Assembly (NCBI GenBank): GCA_026545765.1
Contig: CM048839.1
Coordinates: 89,046,414-89,110,413, forward strand
DNA from: Plantago major
Taxonomy: Eukaryota; Streptophyta; Magnoliopsida; Lamiales; Plantaginaceae
Length of the DNA stretch: 64,000 nt
Reading direction: 5' to 3'
Of the stretch, positions 11,801 through 21,318 are shown in pieces (position 1 is the stretch's first letter; each line of letters opens with the position of its first letter). The notes beneath the pieces were generated by a model, which made no database searches, was not told where the DNA came from, and was given only the letters and a program-made list of their open reading frames with translations. The translations under genes were made by a program, and so were the position numbers.

Positions 11801-12140
11801 CTGACCCGATATCAAGCAACTTTTGGACTTCTTCATTGATAACCTTGTTCCGCTCTGGAGCGAACTTCCTCCGTTTCTGTCTGACTGGCGGGTAGTCTGG
11901 GTCGACTTCAAGTCTGTGGGTGATTACCTCTGGGTCAACTCCTGTCATGTCTGCATGTGACCAAGCAAAGCAGTCGTGGTGAACTTTGAGAAATGTGATC
12001 AGTTGCTCTCGTAGCTCTGGTCTCAACCTTGCCCCAATTTGAACTTTGTGATCTGGATGGTCTGGGTGAATCTGAACTTCATCGAGCTCTTCCATCCCTG
12101 GTTGGTCTGGGTCAATTGGGGGGTTGAGTTGCTGTAATTG
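8892..12140 (-). pseudogene. Tat pol polyprotein (RT, RNase H x2, integrase), broken
   Basis: Reverse transcriptase begins in the gag frame (12140 to about 11526) and carries KKKNGKWRVCIDFTDLNKACP; its catalytic YIDD lies at 11421-11432, followed by a frameshift. The RT-linked RNase H spans about 10676-11140. A second RNase H begins near 10607 with SIDGSS, ESEYEAL, QSDSQ and ADALANLG as its acidic motifs. The integrase zinc finger (H-H-C-C, ending CDSCQRH) and core follow. The core has TDNGSQF, then an in-frame stop after FCK near 9503, then QANGQAEST with the catalytic Glu. The C-terminal domain reads [12 protein letters not shown] and the frame ends at a TGA at 8892-8894. At least two frameshifts and two internal stops are present. 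Confidence 0.88.
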
Positions 12141-12143
12141 CTA
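12129..12143 (-). promoter_or_regulatory. candidate gag-pol stop-codon readthrough site
   Basis: The gag-protease frame ends with UAG at 12141-12143. The next codons are CAA UUA CAG, and the same frame stays open for about 200 codons into reverse transcriptase. UAG followed by CAR YYA is the known leaky context of tobamovirus replicase genes. Many Tat relatives have one uninterrupted frame, so a chance nonsense mutation remains possible. Confidence 0.6.
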
Positions 12144-14393
12144 TAATTCTGCTGCCTTGGGCTTCAGGGCTTCCATGTAACACGTCCTCGCATCCCGCTG
12201 CTGCCCTAGAATCTCCTTCACCCCCCACTTGGTAGGGAAGCGAATCACCTGGTGGTAGGTTGACGGTACTGCTTTCATATCGTGAATCCACGGCCTACCA
12301 AGGATGGAATTATAGCTTGACGGACTGTCTACGATCAAGAACTTTGTTGGTAGGTTGATGCCTTCCGCATAGACAGGAAGGGTAACACTCCCAACCGTGT
12401 ACTTCTTTTCTCCACTGAAGCCATACAAAGTTGTCGGCTGGCGGAGGATGGCGGTCTCATTTATTCCCATTTCTGTGAGAGCATCTAGAAAAATGATGTT
12501 AGCAGAGCTCCCATTATCAATGAGAACTCTCTTCGTAAGACAATTGGCAATAAGAATGGAAATTACTAAAGCGTCGTCATGAGGACTAATTAGTTGCTTA
12601 GACTCTTGGTCTGAGAAGCTAATAGTCAAGTCAGACGAAGAGGTGTCTAATGCTCTGCGAGCATCGAGCTCGGGCCTTACCGTTTGCCTACTGTGGCGCT
12701 TTGCCGCAGAGTATGAGACACCACTGATCTCTGATCCCCCAGAGATCACGTTGATTACCTTGTTGGTCTGAGGGGGCTCAGGTAGATCAGTGCCCTGCCG
12801 ACTGGCGAGGGTCTTTTTACCTTTGTCAGAGAGGAACTCCGTCAAGTGTCCTCTCTTCAGAAGCTCAGCTACCTCCAATCGCAGTGAGATGCACTCTGCG
12901 GTTGTATGTCCGTGGTCTCCGTGGAACTCACACCACTTGTTGGAGTTTCTCTGATCTGGAGGTGTTCTAAGTTTTCCTGGCCACCTGACTCTGTCACCCA
13001 TGCTCTTCATGACTGCTACACACTCCTCTGGTTCAATGCTGAGGGAGTAACTTGGAGGCGGTGCTCGGGTTTCTGTCCTCCTCTGTTGGACTGGAGGGCG
13101 AGGTGGATTCGCAACAGGACCATGTCTTCTCTCAGTCGGGTATGGCCTAGCACGATAGTCTGGAACCCTTCGTTCAACTCGTCTGTCAGGCTTGGGCTCC
13201 TTGCGAACACTTTGGCTTGACACGTAAGGTCTGTTGGCATCATCCTCCTCCCATTTTATCTGAGCCCATGCTTTGGCGAGCACGTCTTCCATTGTTCGAC
13301 AGGGGTACATGGTCAGCTCCTTGTACAACCCCGAGTTGGGTGGCAACCCCTTGCGGAAGGCATTGACAGCAGTGTCCTCGTTGCAATTGGGGATTGACAC
13401 CTTCTCCTTGTTGAATCTTGCAACGTACTCCCTAAGAGATTCGTTAGGTCTTTGCCGGACGCTATACAAGTCGTCCGACAGTTTTAAAAGCTTGCGACTG
13501 CTTGCAAATTGTTCCACAAAGCAGTCGACTAGTTGGGCAAAAGAGGAAATGAAATTGTTGGGTAAGTTGGTATACCATTGTAGGGCTGGTCCGATCAGAC
13601 TGGAACCAAACCCTTTGCACATGCATGCCTCGCGGAGATCCCTAGGGATGGCTATGGTGAACATCCTCTGCTTGTATTGTGAGACATGGTCGTCCGCGTC
13701 CGACGTTCCATCATAGAGCTTCATGCTTGGGAAGGTGAACTTGGTTGGCATCTCCACCAAGGCTATAGCATCGGCGAAGGGAGAGTCAGTAAAGCTGTTG
13801 GGTAAGCTCTTCTTGATTGGTGCTGGCACTCCAGGGATTCTTTGGATCATCTCCTCCAGGCTCACCAGTTTGGAGGCTAGCTCCTCGTTGCTACTTCCGT
13901 GACCTGCAGAGAGGGTTAGCAAGTGATCTACCTGACTTGCACTTTGGTTGCATTGTTGTGGTGATTCATCGTTCATCCTTGGGTTAGCACCTTCGAACGA
14001 AACCCTCCTGCTGGCGGTACCCTGAGTGATCTCAAGGGATGGCCTTGGCGGAGCGCTCACCACTTGAGAGACAGGAGTTACGGGAATCACCCCTTCCGTC
14101 TCTTCAAAGGTTAGCTGGCAAGCCTCAATCGTGTTGTGTGGTGGGTTCTCCACCCCAGCGACATGAGTCAGTCGGCGAGACGAGGCTGCGTCCAATGTTG
14201 GAGCCTCCTGGTGGATGACAGACTCAACCCTTTCCTTCAAGAGCGAGTTCTCCTGGCGGACAGCGCGGTTCTCATCCTCAAGGAGCTTGATCTTCTTGGC
14301 GTTCTCTTGCATCTGGGCCACCAAGGTTTTGATCTGAGTGACGACGTCCATGTCCTCTACCTCTTCCAGAACGTATTCGTCTGAGTGCGTCAT
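12141..14393 (-). CDS. Tat Gag-protease polyprotein, 750 aa
   Basis: This is an uninterrupted frame from the ATG at 14393. Residues about 15-60 form a predicted coiled coil. The Gag capsid-like domain (PF03732 type) covers roughly 240-350, with ALQWYTNLP and LREYVARFNKE. A basic Arg/Pro-rich stretch follows, then a single CCHC-like finger WCEFHGDHGHTTAEC at about 487-501. The aspartic protease has IDNGSSANIIF with the catalytic Asp near 626 and ILGRPWIHD near its end. The ATG lies 80 bp inside the LTR. The frame closes with UAG and is directly continued by pol in the same frame. It should form the virus-like particle and process the polyprotein. The open frame suggests a fairly recent or still constrained copy despite the decay of pol. 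Confidence 0.88.
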   Translation of the reverse strand: MTHSDEYVLEEVEDMDVVTQIKTLVAQMQENAKKIKLLEDENRAVRQENSLLKERVESVIHQEAPTLDAASSRRLTHVAGVENPPHNTIEACQLTFEETEGVIPVTPVSQVVSAPPRPSLEITQGTASRRVSFEGANPRMNDESPQQCNQSASQVDHLLTLSAGHGSSNEELASKLVSLEEMIQRIPGVPAPIKKSLPNSFTDSPFADAIALVEMPTKFTFPSMKLYDGTSDADDHVSQYKQRMFTIAIPRDLREACMCKGFGSSLIGPALQWYTNLPNNFISSFAQLVDCFVEQFASSRKLLKLSDDLYSVRQRPNESLREYVARFNKEKVSIPNCNEDTAVNAFRKGLPPNSGLYKELTMYPCRTMEDVLAKAWAQIKWEEDDANRPYVSSQSVRKEPKPDRRVERRVPDYRARPYPTERRHGPVANPPRPPVQQRRTETRAPPPSYSLSIEPEECVAVMKSMGDRVRWPGKLRTPPDQRNSNKWCEFHGDHGHTTAECISLRLEVAELLKRGHLTEFLSDKGKKTLASRQGTDLPEPPQTNKVINVISGGSEISGVSYSAAKRHSRQTVRPELDARRALDTSSSDLTISFSDQESKQLISPHDDALVISILIANCLTKRVLIDNGSSANIIFLDALTEMGINETAILRQPTTLYGFSGEKKYTVGSVTLPVYAEGINLPTKFLIVDSPSSYNSILGRPWIHDMKAVPSTYHQVIRFPTKWGVKEILGQQRDARTCYMEALKPKAAEL

Positions 14394-14452
14394 GACGGTT
14401 GCTTAGCGTATCGCAGTTGTTGCTACTGGATTGTCTTGTTTGATAGCCGGGG

Positions 14453-14470
14453 CCCCACGGTGGGCACCAA
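14453..14470 (-). other. Tat primer binding site
   Basis: Just inside the LTR the minus strand reads TTGGTGCCCACCGTGGGG, the kind of sequence commonly found at this place in Tat-lineage elements. I do not assign the tRNA. Confidence 0.65.
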
Positions 14471-14472
14471 AT

Positions 14473-15404
14473 TGTAAACGCTCAGAAATCTACAATCGAA
14501 ATTAGGGTTAGAGATTGGAGGCACCGACAACCTGCAAGGCAACAATAGCATACAAAGACGTGAGATTCCGAGGTGACACCGGTGTGGTGCCGACCGAAGG
14601 GACTCCGACGCTCAAGTTAGATGACTGATAGAAGGAGTAATCAAATGAAAGAGATACAGATGGAGAGATGGTGGCAAGCGTCGACTTATCCTGTTGGTTG
14701 AGTCGGTTCGGCTACGTGGTGGACAAACACCGGCAGTGGACTAGCTGACCTTACGGGAAGGAGTTAGCTGGCAGTTGTCTGACAGAGATGGATGATGGCG
14801 GATGGTTGAAGGTTGATGATGGATGGTGATGAGCGATGGTGGATGATGGTAGGTGACGGCTGATGTTGACCAGAAAGCTCGAGAGAGATGGAGGCGTGAG
14901 AGACTGATTGCTAGGGTTTTTCGCCGTTAGAATGCCCTCATCTCTACATCTCCTCAGCCTTCTCTATATAACCCACCCATCGTTGGAGTCTGCCCGCGAA
15001 TCTCGGGGAGGTCGTTGGAACGGATTAGACCGTGTCTCAAGTAGTTAGGAGAGTGGACATAAGTCGGTTGCTTACTGATGGACTAAGTCAGTCAAGCTAT
15101 TGGAGTTGGTTAGTCTGTTAGTCAGGTGCTGACTGACAGAGTTAGTCATGCAAGGTTGGGCGAGCTAGGCGAGCTAGCTAGCTTGTCAACCAGCTGGAGG
15201 GTTGGCAAGGTGTGAGCTAGTCAGGTGGCATGCAGGCTGATTGGCTGCATGGAGGACTCAGCTAGGTGGGCTTGCTAACTGGCCTTTGGAGTCCAACTCA
15301 CGTATGAAGTCAAGGCGGACTCATTAATGGATTGTGGGTTGGGCCGTAGCCTTGATGGATCGATCTGCTAGTCTAGTTGACAAGAGCAAATTTTGGCCAA
15401 TACA
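14473..15404 (-). repeat. Tat 5' LTR, about 932 bp
   Basis: In element orientation it begins TGTATTGGCCAAAATTTGCTC (up to 15404), a typical Tat LTR start, and ends GCGTTTACA (14473). A TATA-like box lies inside it and GATGG-rich minisatellite sequence spans about 14787-14865. The flanking five bases at 15405 are GATGT; the matching duplication is not in view. Confidence 0.8.
14963..14971 (-). promoter_or_regulatory. TATA box of the Tat LTR
   Basis: The minus strand reads TTATATAGA about 570 bp ahead of the gag ATG and within the LTR, a reasonable position for the U3/R boundary. Confidence 0.5.
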
Positions 15405-16069
15405 GATGTAATTGATTTTTATCTAACTGTATGTGGATATTATTGTTCCACTATCGGGTACCTATCTTTAATTACAGAATCTAAGAGGGCGTCATATTTA
15501 ATTTCCCCAAAAGATAATAAACAAGCTAATAAAAAGATAAATACAAAATCTTAGGAAAAAATAAGAAGAGCCAATAGGCCCAACCTATCCAACAATTTGG
15601 AGCTACCACCAGGTCGGTGGTGGCCCTGTTTAACCTTGGGTCTCCCTTGTGACATTTCTATCTTTCTTGTAAAACTTTTGTATTGGACTCACATATATTG
15701 AAGCTTTAAGGTGCATGGATATTTATGGTCTTAGATCTAAAATAGAATGATTTTAAATTGTACATGACGCAAAATTGTATTTATGCACAGGGACTCCAAC
15801 AAGGCCGATCCAATGATTCTGAGCGCCTATGCAAAAAATTTAAAATGGCCCTAGTGACTATAAATATGTATGAAAATAAAAACTTCCATATATAATATTA
15901 AAATTATTTTATTAATAAAATTGTACATGAATTATATGAGTCCGTGTTGCGAGAGACCTCTACATATTGGAGAGTCCCGAAAGCCCTCCATAACAGACAA
16001 ACATAGACAATTTACCCTAAAAACTAGACAATATAATTTTTCGAGAGTCGACCCGCGAATTTTTTTCAA
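15405..16069. other. intergenic, possible decayed hAT end
   Basis: No gene. Around 15795-15860 the text AAGGCCGATCC followed by GAGCGCCTATGC resembles decayed hAT terminal sequence, but I could not find a convincing partner end or target duplication. Confidence 0.3.
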
Positions 16070-17560
16070 CCTTACATCAGTTGTGTGTCCATCCAAATAT
16101 GTTGATATTTTACATCAAATTGCATATGTTTATCATCAAATTGTCTATGTTTATCGTGACATTGTCTATGTTTAGAATGCAATCATTAGTAACAACCTAT
16201 TTATCCAATCAAAACACAATATTTAGAAAAATAGATACGAACTTCAATTTCATCGTCAACCAATAAATTTCACTACACAAAATAATTTAAAAAATATCAA
16301 AATTTACAATCTATAAAATACATACGTCTTTTCAAAAACATTTAATACATCCTCAAAATAGCTTTCTTCACACTCTTGACTTGTTCGTTGACCCCTTCTT
16401 CCACAACGTCTCAATTTTTGTGACCAATCAATTTCTTTGTTCGACCACCATTTTTTATAAAAACCTAATACATACAACAAAAACATCAAAAAATATAGAC
16501 AATTTATACATAAACATAGACCATTTATACAAAAAACTAAACCATTAAAACTAAAACAGCAACACATAATAACATAGACAATTTATACTAAAACATATGT
16601 CATTTATACAAAAAACTAGACAATATATAGCACATCTATCTTTTCACAATAAACAAACAACAAAGAACAACATAGGCAATTTCTACTAAAATATAGGACA
16701 TTTGTACAAAAAACTAGGCAATTTTTTTTTTAAACATAGACAATTACTAAATCAGTAACACATGACAATATAAACAATTTATACTAAAACATAGACCATT
16801 TGTACAAAAACTACATCAAACAAGACCAGCAACATATAACAACATAACAACATATACAATTTATACATAAACATATGCTATTTATACAACACAACTAAAT
16901 CATTCAAATTATATCAGCAACACATAATAACTAGACAATTTATACTAATTAAAACATACGATATTCATACAAAAAAAACTAAAAATTATATAACGCATCT
17001 ATCTTTTCACAATAAACCAGCAACAAAGAACAACATAAACAATTATACATAAACATAGGTCATTTATACAAAAAAAAAAAAAACTATACCATTCAAATTA
17101 AAACAATAACACATAAAAACATAGACAATTTATGCTAAAACATAGACTATTTATACAAAAAATTAAACAATACAAAACACATGGATACTCATTCGAAATA
17201 TAGCATCTATCTATTCTATTCAAACTAAAACAGTAACAAATAAAAACATAGACAGTTTATGTTGAAACATAGATCATTTATACAAAAAACTAAACAATAT
17301 AGAAAGCATGAACACTCATTCGAAACATAAAATCTATTTTATGTATCTATTCAAACTAAAGCAACAACACATAACATAGATAATTTCTACTAAATCATAT
17401 GCCATTTATATGGAAAATTAAAACATATAAAACGCATCGATACTCATTCGAAACATCATACATACACATCCAAACTAACACTGATTAAACATAGATAATT
17501 TCGACTAAAATGTAGACCATTTATACAAAAAACTAAAAGAAATCGGAAAAAACATAAGGG
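16070..17560. repeat. AT-rich degenerate repeat array
   Basis: The words ACATAGACAATTTATA and CATAGACCATTTATACAAAAAACTA recur with variation more than a dozen times. A longer unit is suggested by two near-identical blocks containing CATCTATCTTTTCACAATAAAC near 16635 and 16998, about 363 bp apart. Short minus-strand ORFs here follow the repeats and are not convincing genes. Confidence 0.6.
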
Positions 17561-18039
17561 ACCTGAAAATCGAGAAAATGACAATGTAATGACTTATGTG
17601 TGTTGAGTAGTCGGAGATTCGCCGGAGAAGACAAACGGAAAGCTTCGAAGTCCGGCAAACAATTTTGAAAGTCGACAAAACGAAAAAATGAGATAGAAAG
17701 GTAGATCGGCTCATGAGCTACTCAAATATGCAATCGGATTTAGTATTGGTGGTCGGACGACGGAGTTACGACGGATTAGTGGTGGTTTTAGAGAGAGAGA
17801 GATTGGAAGATGGGGAGAGAAACATGAAGAAGAAATTGAAGAAAGTGAAAGAAAACCCTAAAAAATTGACTTTTATACTAAAATGGTTTCCGGATCCGGA
17901 TTGACTATTCTTAAAAAATCCAAGTCCCTCAATCCAGATCCGCGAAAAATATTAAAATGGACAAATGTAAAACATAACAATTTTTATGTGAAACTAGATG
18001 GACTTTTTGGACTCCCACAAATGAATAATACTTTGTAGA
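17561..18039 (-). other. possible 5' exon of a decayed transposon gene
   Basis: On the minus strand a pyrimidine-rich leader is followed by an ATG at 17714 and about 69 codons without a recognised domain. This could be the leader exon of a transposon gene whose intron is the neighbouring repeat array. I do not recognise the product. Confidence 0.25.
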
Positions 18040-18302
18040 ATTATATTACTTGAAAAGTGGTCTCAAGGCCCCTGCCTCTCAATTTCTGGTGCTTTCATTG
18101 ATGATATTCGTAGTTCTGTTGCACTTTTTGATAGTTTGAATTTTTGTTATGTTCCTAGAATAGGTAATTCTTTAGCTCACTCACTAGCTCGTAAGTGTCG
18201 AGTGAATGAGGATGGAGGCGAAACTTTACCTAGATTTGGTTATGTAATTTTTCTGATGATATGAAATTGATTTGGTTTTGATCAAAGAAAAAAAGAAAAG
18301 TG
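18040..18302 (+). mobile_element. 5'-truncated LINE, RNase H end and A-rich tail
   Basis: One plus frame reads LNFCYVPRIGNSLAHSLARKC, the C-terminal helix and final conserved motif of the plant LINE RNase H domain (RVT_3 type). A stop near 18260 is followed by an A-rich stretch ending about 18302. Only the last 80 or so codons are left, as expected for a 5'-truncated insertion. Confidence 0.65.
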
Positions 18303-18521
18303 TAAAAATTCAAAGTGTTATTTGAAGCAAAGTCATAAATTAAATTTTGATGGCAAACTTTTAATTTTATATTTTCAATATCCGTTATTAATAGTACTGA
18401 ATTTAGGAGTCCCAAAACTTTTGAGACATTATACGAATCAACATTTTGTATGGACCTAGGATCTGCTTTCGACTCCAGATATATGAGCTTGCCTGAACTC
18501 CTATATTCCTTCATGATTTTT

Positions 18522-18937
18522 AGAGGCGGTTTGTGTAGCGGTTAAAATTTGGTTTTAATCGAGTTATTATTTTCATCCTGTTTGCCAGGTGGTTTTAATC
18601 GCGTTGAATAGTAACCGTTTTTAATAATCAATTATTCATAATTCAATTAAATTTTATCTTTATACCTACAATTTTTTCTCTCACTTTATTTTTTATTTAT
18701 TATAACAACCTTAAACCAATCAAATAACATTAAAACAAATCAAATAATCTTAAAAGCTCTTACACACATCACTTCACTCTTACACACCCTATATAACAAT
18801 CCTATAAAACCATGTCCATGTCCATTTTAATTTAGTTACTATTCACGGTTAAAACTAAATTTTTCAAAACCCAATTATAATTCAGTTACTATTCACGGTT
18901 AAAACCATGTCCATTTTAATCTATTACCAAACAGTGA
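18522..18937 (+). mobile_element. non-autonomous MITE, family H, copy 1
   Basis: AT-rich, non-coding. It shares long similarity with 25650-25985 in the same orientation and with 19165-19519 in reverse, including blocks around TTATTATAACAACCTTAA and TCTTACACACCCTATATA. Its right end reads ACCAAACAGTG, a hAT-like terminus. Confidence 0.6.
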
Positions 18938-19164
18938 CTTAGATGTACACTTCAACATCAGGAAGAAAGGAAAAGGAATTTATGGGTTTTTACGCTTTCC
19001 TTTTGCCTTCATGCACAAGATTGATAGCTGGGTCATGCATAAGTATTCAGTGACGAGTAAAACGTTGGGTATAAAAGCATGATTAGACATTTATACGTAA
19101 CCAATTTTGTTTCCAAAGAATATTTTCTAAAGTTCACGTATTATATAGTGGCTTCTTGATATGC

Positions 19165-19519
19165 GATTTAAATTAATCGAATTTTTTAACTGTGAACAGT
19201 TACTGAATTTTAATTGAAATGTACAAACTGTATTTTGAATAGAGTTAAGATTTTATAGATTTTATAGGGTGTAAAAGATTGAATTGATGTGTATAAGATT
19301 TTTAATTGGGTTTAATGTTATTTGATTGATTTAAAATTGTTATAATAAATAGAAAATAAAAGTGGAAGGAAAAAGTAGGTAGAGAGATAAAATTTAATTT
19401 AATTATGAATAGTTGGTGGATTAAAAACCGATATTGTTCCATGCGATTAAAGTCGCATGGCAAACATGATGAGAAGGATAACTCGATTAAAATCGAACTT
19501 TAATCGTGATCCAAACAGT
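19165..19519 (-). mobile_element. non-autonomous MITE, family H, copy 2 (inverted)
   Basis: This is the reverse orientation of copy 1, ending with GATCCAAACAG. Together with copy 1 it makes an inverted pair about 230 bp apart. Confidence 0.6.
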
Positions 19520-19689
19520 CTCTTGACATAATACTTTAACATTGTTTTTTTCAAGAAACATTTAGCAAATGAATAATATAACTTAATTTTTTTTTAGTGT
19601 AATAGTGACTAAACAAAGTTTTTAGTTGTATGTAAAAAAGGAAACTAGTGAATAATGATTTAACTGTTATGTAAATAATATTATACTTG

Positions 19690-19991
19690 ATAAATGTACA
19701 TTCACCTCATCCACTTCTCCATGTTCCCTTATTGATTATGGGTTAAATGGCACCATTTATATCCTATTGTAACTCTTGTATTTACAACTCCAATCACCCC
19801 ACTACTTTGTATACTTTATGATGAGATTAAATCTCCTCTTACTTGTAGCCTATAAATAATGGCTCATGATGTATGATATACACACTTGAATTCTTTGATA
19901 AGATGAATGAAATACTCTTCTACTCTACTTTCTCTCCTTTCTTATTGTTCTTCTTTTCTTTCCTATCAAATGAGTTCTATAATTTCAAATA
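19690..19991 (+). repeat. copia-type LTR (solo or remnant 5' LTR)
   Basis: It carries a TATA box TATAAATAA at 19851, a CT-rich region at about 19915-19970 and, immediately after, ACGTTATCAGCACGA at 19991-20005, the hallmark primer-site region of one group of plant copia elements. No coding region follows. The left edge is approximate (TGTACATTC at 19695 is my guess). Confidence 0.6.
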
Positions 19992-20005
19992 CGTTATCAG
20001 CACGA

Positions 20006-20469
20006 TAATGCTCAACCAACTGATAGAGAATGTAAAATGCCATCCGAGGAAAAAGCTAGAAGAAGAGGAGAGTTCCGATTGGCCATGAACGATGAGTAAT
20101 CATGAGTCATGACCGGATAATAGTGGAAGAAAGCAGGCGATTGATGATGATGATGATCATAAATACAGATTTCTTATTACATTAACCCTCCATCTCTCAA
20201 TTTCACTACATTGATTCATTTTATTATTTTGATGTTTGAGATTATGCACTAATAAGTTCTTTGTTCTTGTAGTTCCATCCTAAAGATGCATGAAGGCAAC
20301 CTTAGACGATGGCACACTGATGACATACTTAAGATCATGACAAACAATTTGCTAGTATGAATTACAATTTTATGCAGGTGGAGTTACGATATTAGCATCG
20401 GTAAAGAAATTTTTATTTTGTTTATTGGACTGTTTATTATTGTATGTTATTATATTGAACACAAAAAAC
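20006..20469. other. internal region of the copia-type remnant
   Basis: Non-coding; includes a short (GAT)n run near 20140-20160. No frame resembles Gag or Pol. Confidence 0.35.
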
Positions 20470-21240
20470 CATATTCCCTGAAGTGAATATGTGATACAAG
20501 TATAAAGCCAATATACGACAAATGTGATATATTTCTTCACCGTCATCGATGAAAGCTTAAAATGTTGAATACCTTACCATCAAAGATCCGTTGATCTTAA
20601 ATTTTATAATAGAACCACCAGAAGTGGTACAATAATTGATAGTTGTTAAAATATATGTCCGCAGACATATCATGGACTATGATAAATCCATCAACATATG
20701 GATCAAGTATTCTAGCGTATTCTAGCTTTGATTAGCTAACCAAATATGGAGTGCCCACAAATATTAAGAAAGAAAGAAAGGCATTATTGATGGTGATGCA
20801 AATAAAGTGTGAAATAACCAACTGACGTAAATTGGGATATCGTGATGCAAAGAAAGTAACCACTATTTGATCTATACAAGTGCATCCATGATCACACCAC
20901 TAGAGGTGGTTCGAAAAAGAAAAAAAAAAATTAAACTTTAATTGAAAGATCATGATCAATTTATAAAAATTGATCATTCTTCTCATTCCTTGAAGTGAAT
21001 GTGAATATTTTGTTTGTCATACATGTATCAAAGCTTCACCAGAAGCAAGCATACAATAGAACTCATCAACCTCAAGTTGAGAGAAATATGCGAGTGATCA
21101 AATATACCCCACCAACTTGAAGTTGGGAAAATGAGAATTGAGCATTTTATTCTTAAAAAGGTTTTATGTAATATGCTAAATTCTGTTGTCAGAGCGTTTG
21201 GGTGGAAACCTAACATGTCCTTTATACTCTCCGAATGGAG
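20470..21240. repeat. ladder of about a dozen short perfect hairpins
   Basis: Short perfect stems follow one another: 20470-20491, 20583-20598, 20614-20628, 20653-20670, 20686-20703, 20896-20910, 20953-20976, 20984-21001, 21033-21046, 21066-21080, 21112-21126 and 21229-21240. Stems are 4-8 bp, and several loops are related to CTGAAG or CAGAA. No protein is encoded. The series continues beyond the hAT insertion: ATGCAT arms pair near 24750-24767. Confidence 0.65.
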
Positions 21241-21318
21241 TGTTGGAGCTAAGTAGGTGTAACAATTCCCACAGCAAAGACTTCTAAAAACATAAATGAA
21301 AAATTTTGGACGCATATA

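Larger units (their letters stand above)
5011..15404 (-). mobile_element. Ty3/gypsy retrotransposon, Tat lineage, incomplete
   Basis: Reading right to left the order is LTR, primer site, gag-protease, UAG, reverse transcriptase, first RNase H, second RNase H, integrase, repeat-rich spacer, antisense gene. Two RNase H domains and an antisense ORF beyond pol are the marks of the Tat lineage. The 3' LTR is missing from the window; the copia LTR at 2702-4427 occupies the place where it would be expected. Gag-protease is intact but pol has several breaks, so the copy is not autonomous. Confidence 0.88.

Noticed and set aside
13273-13716. 147-codon plus-strand ORF
   Set aside because: Shadow of the intact Gag frame on the minus strand.
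16304-17714. Possible FAR1/MULE-type transposon gene on the minus strand
   Set aside because: Only short frames without a recognisable FAR1 or MULE domain were found, so the identity could not be supported.
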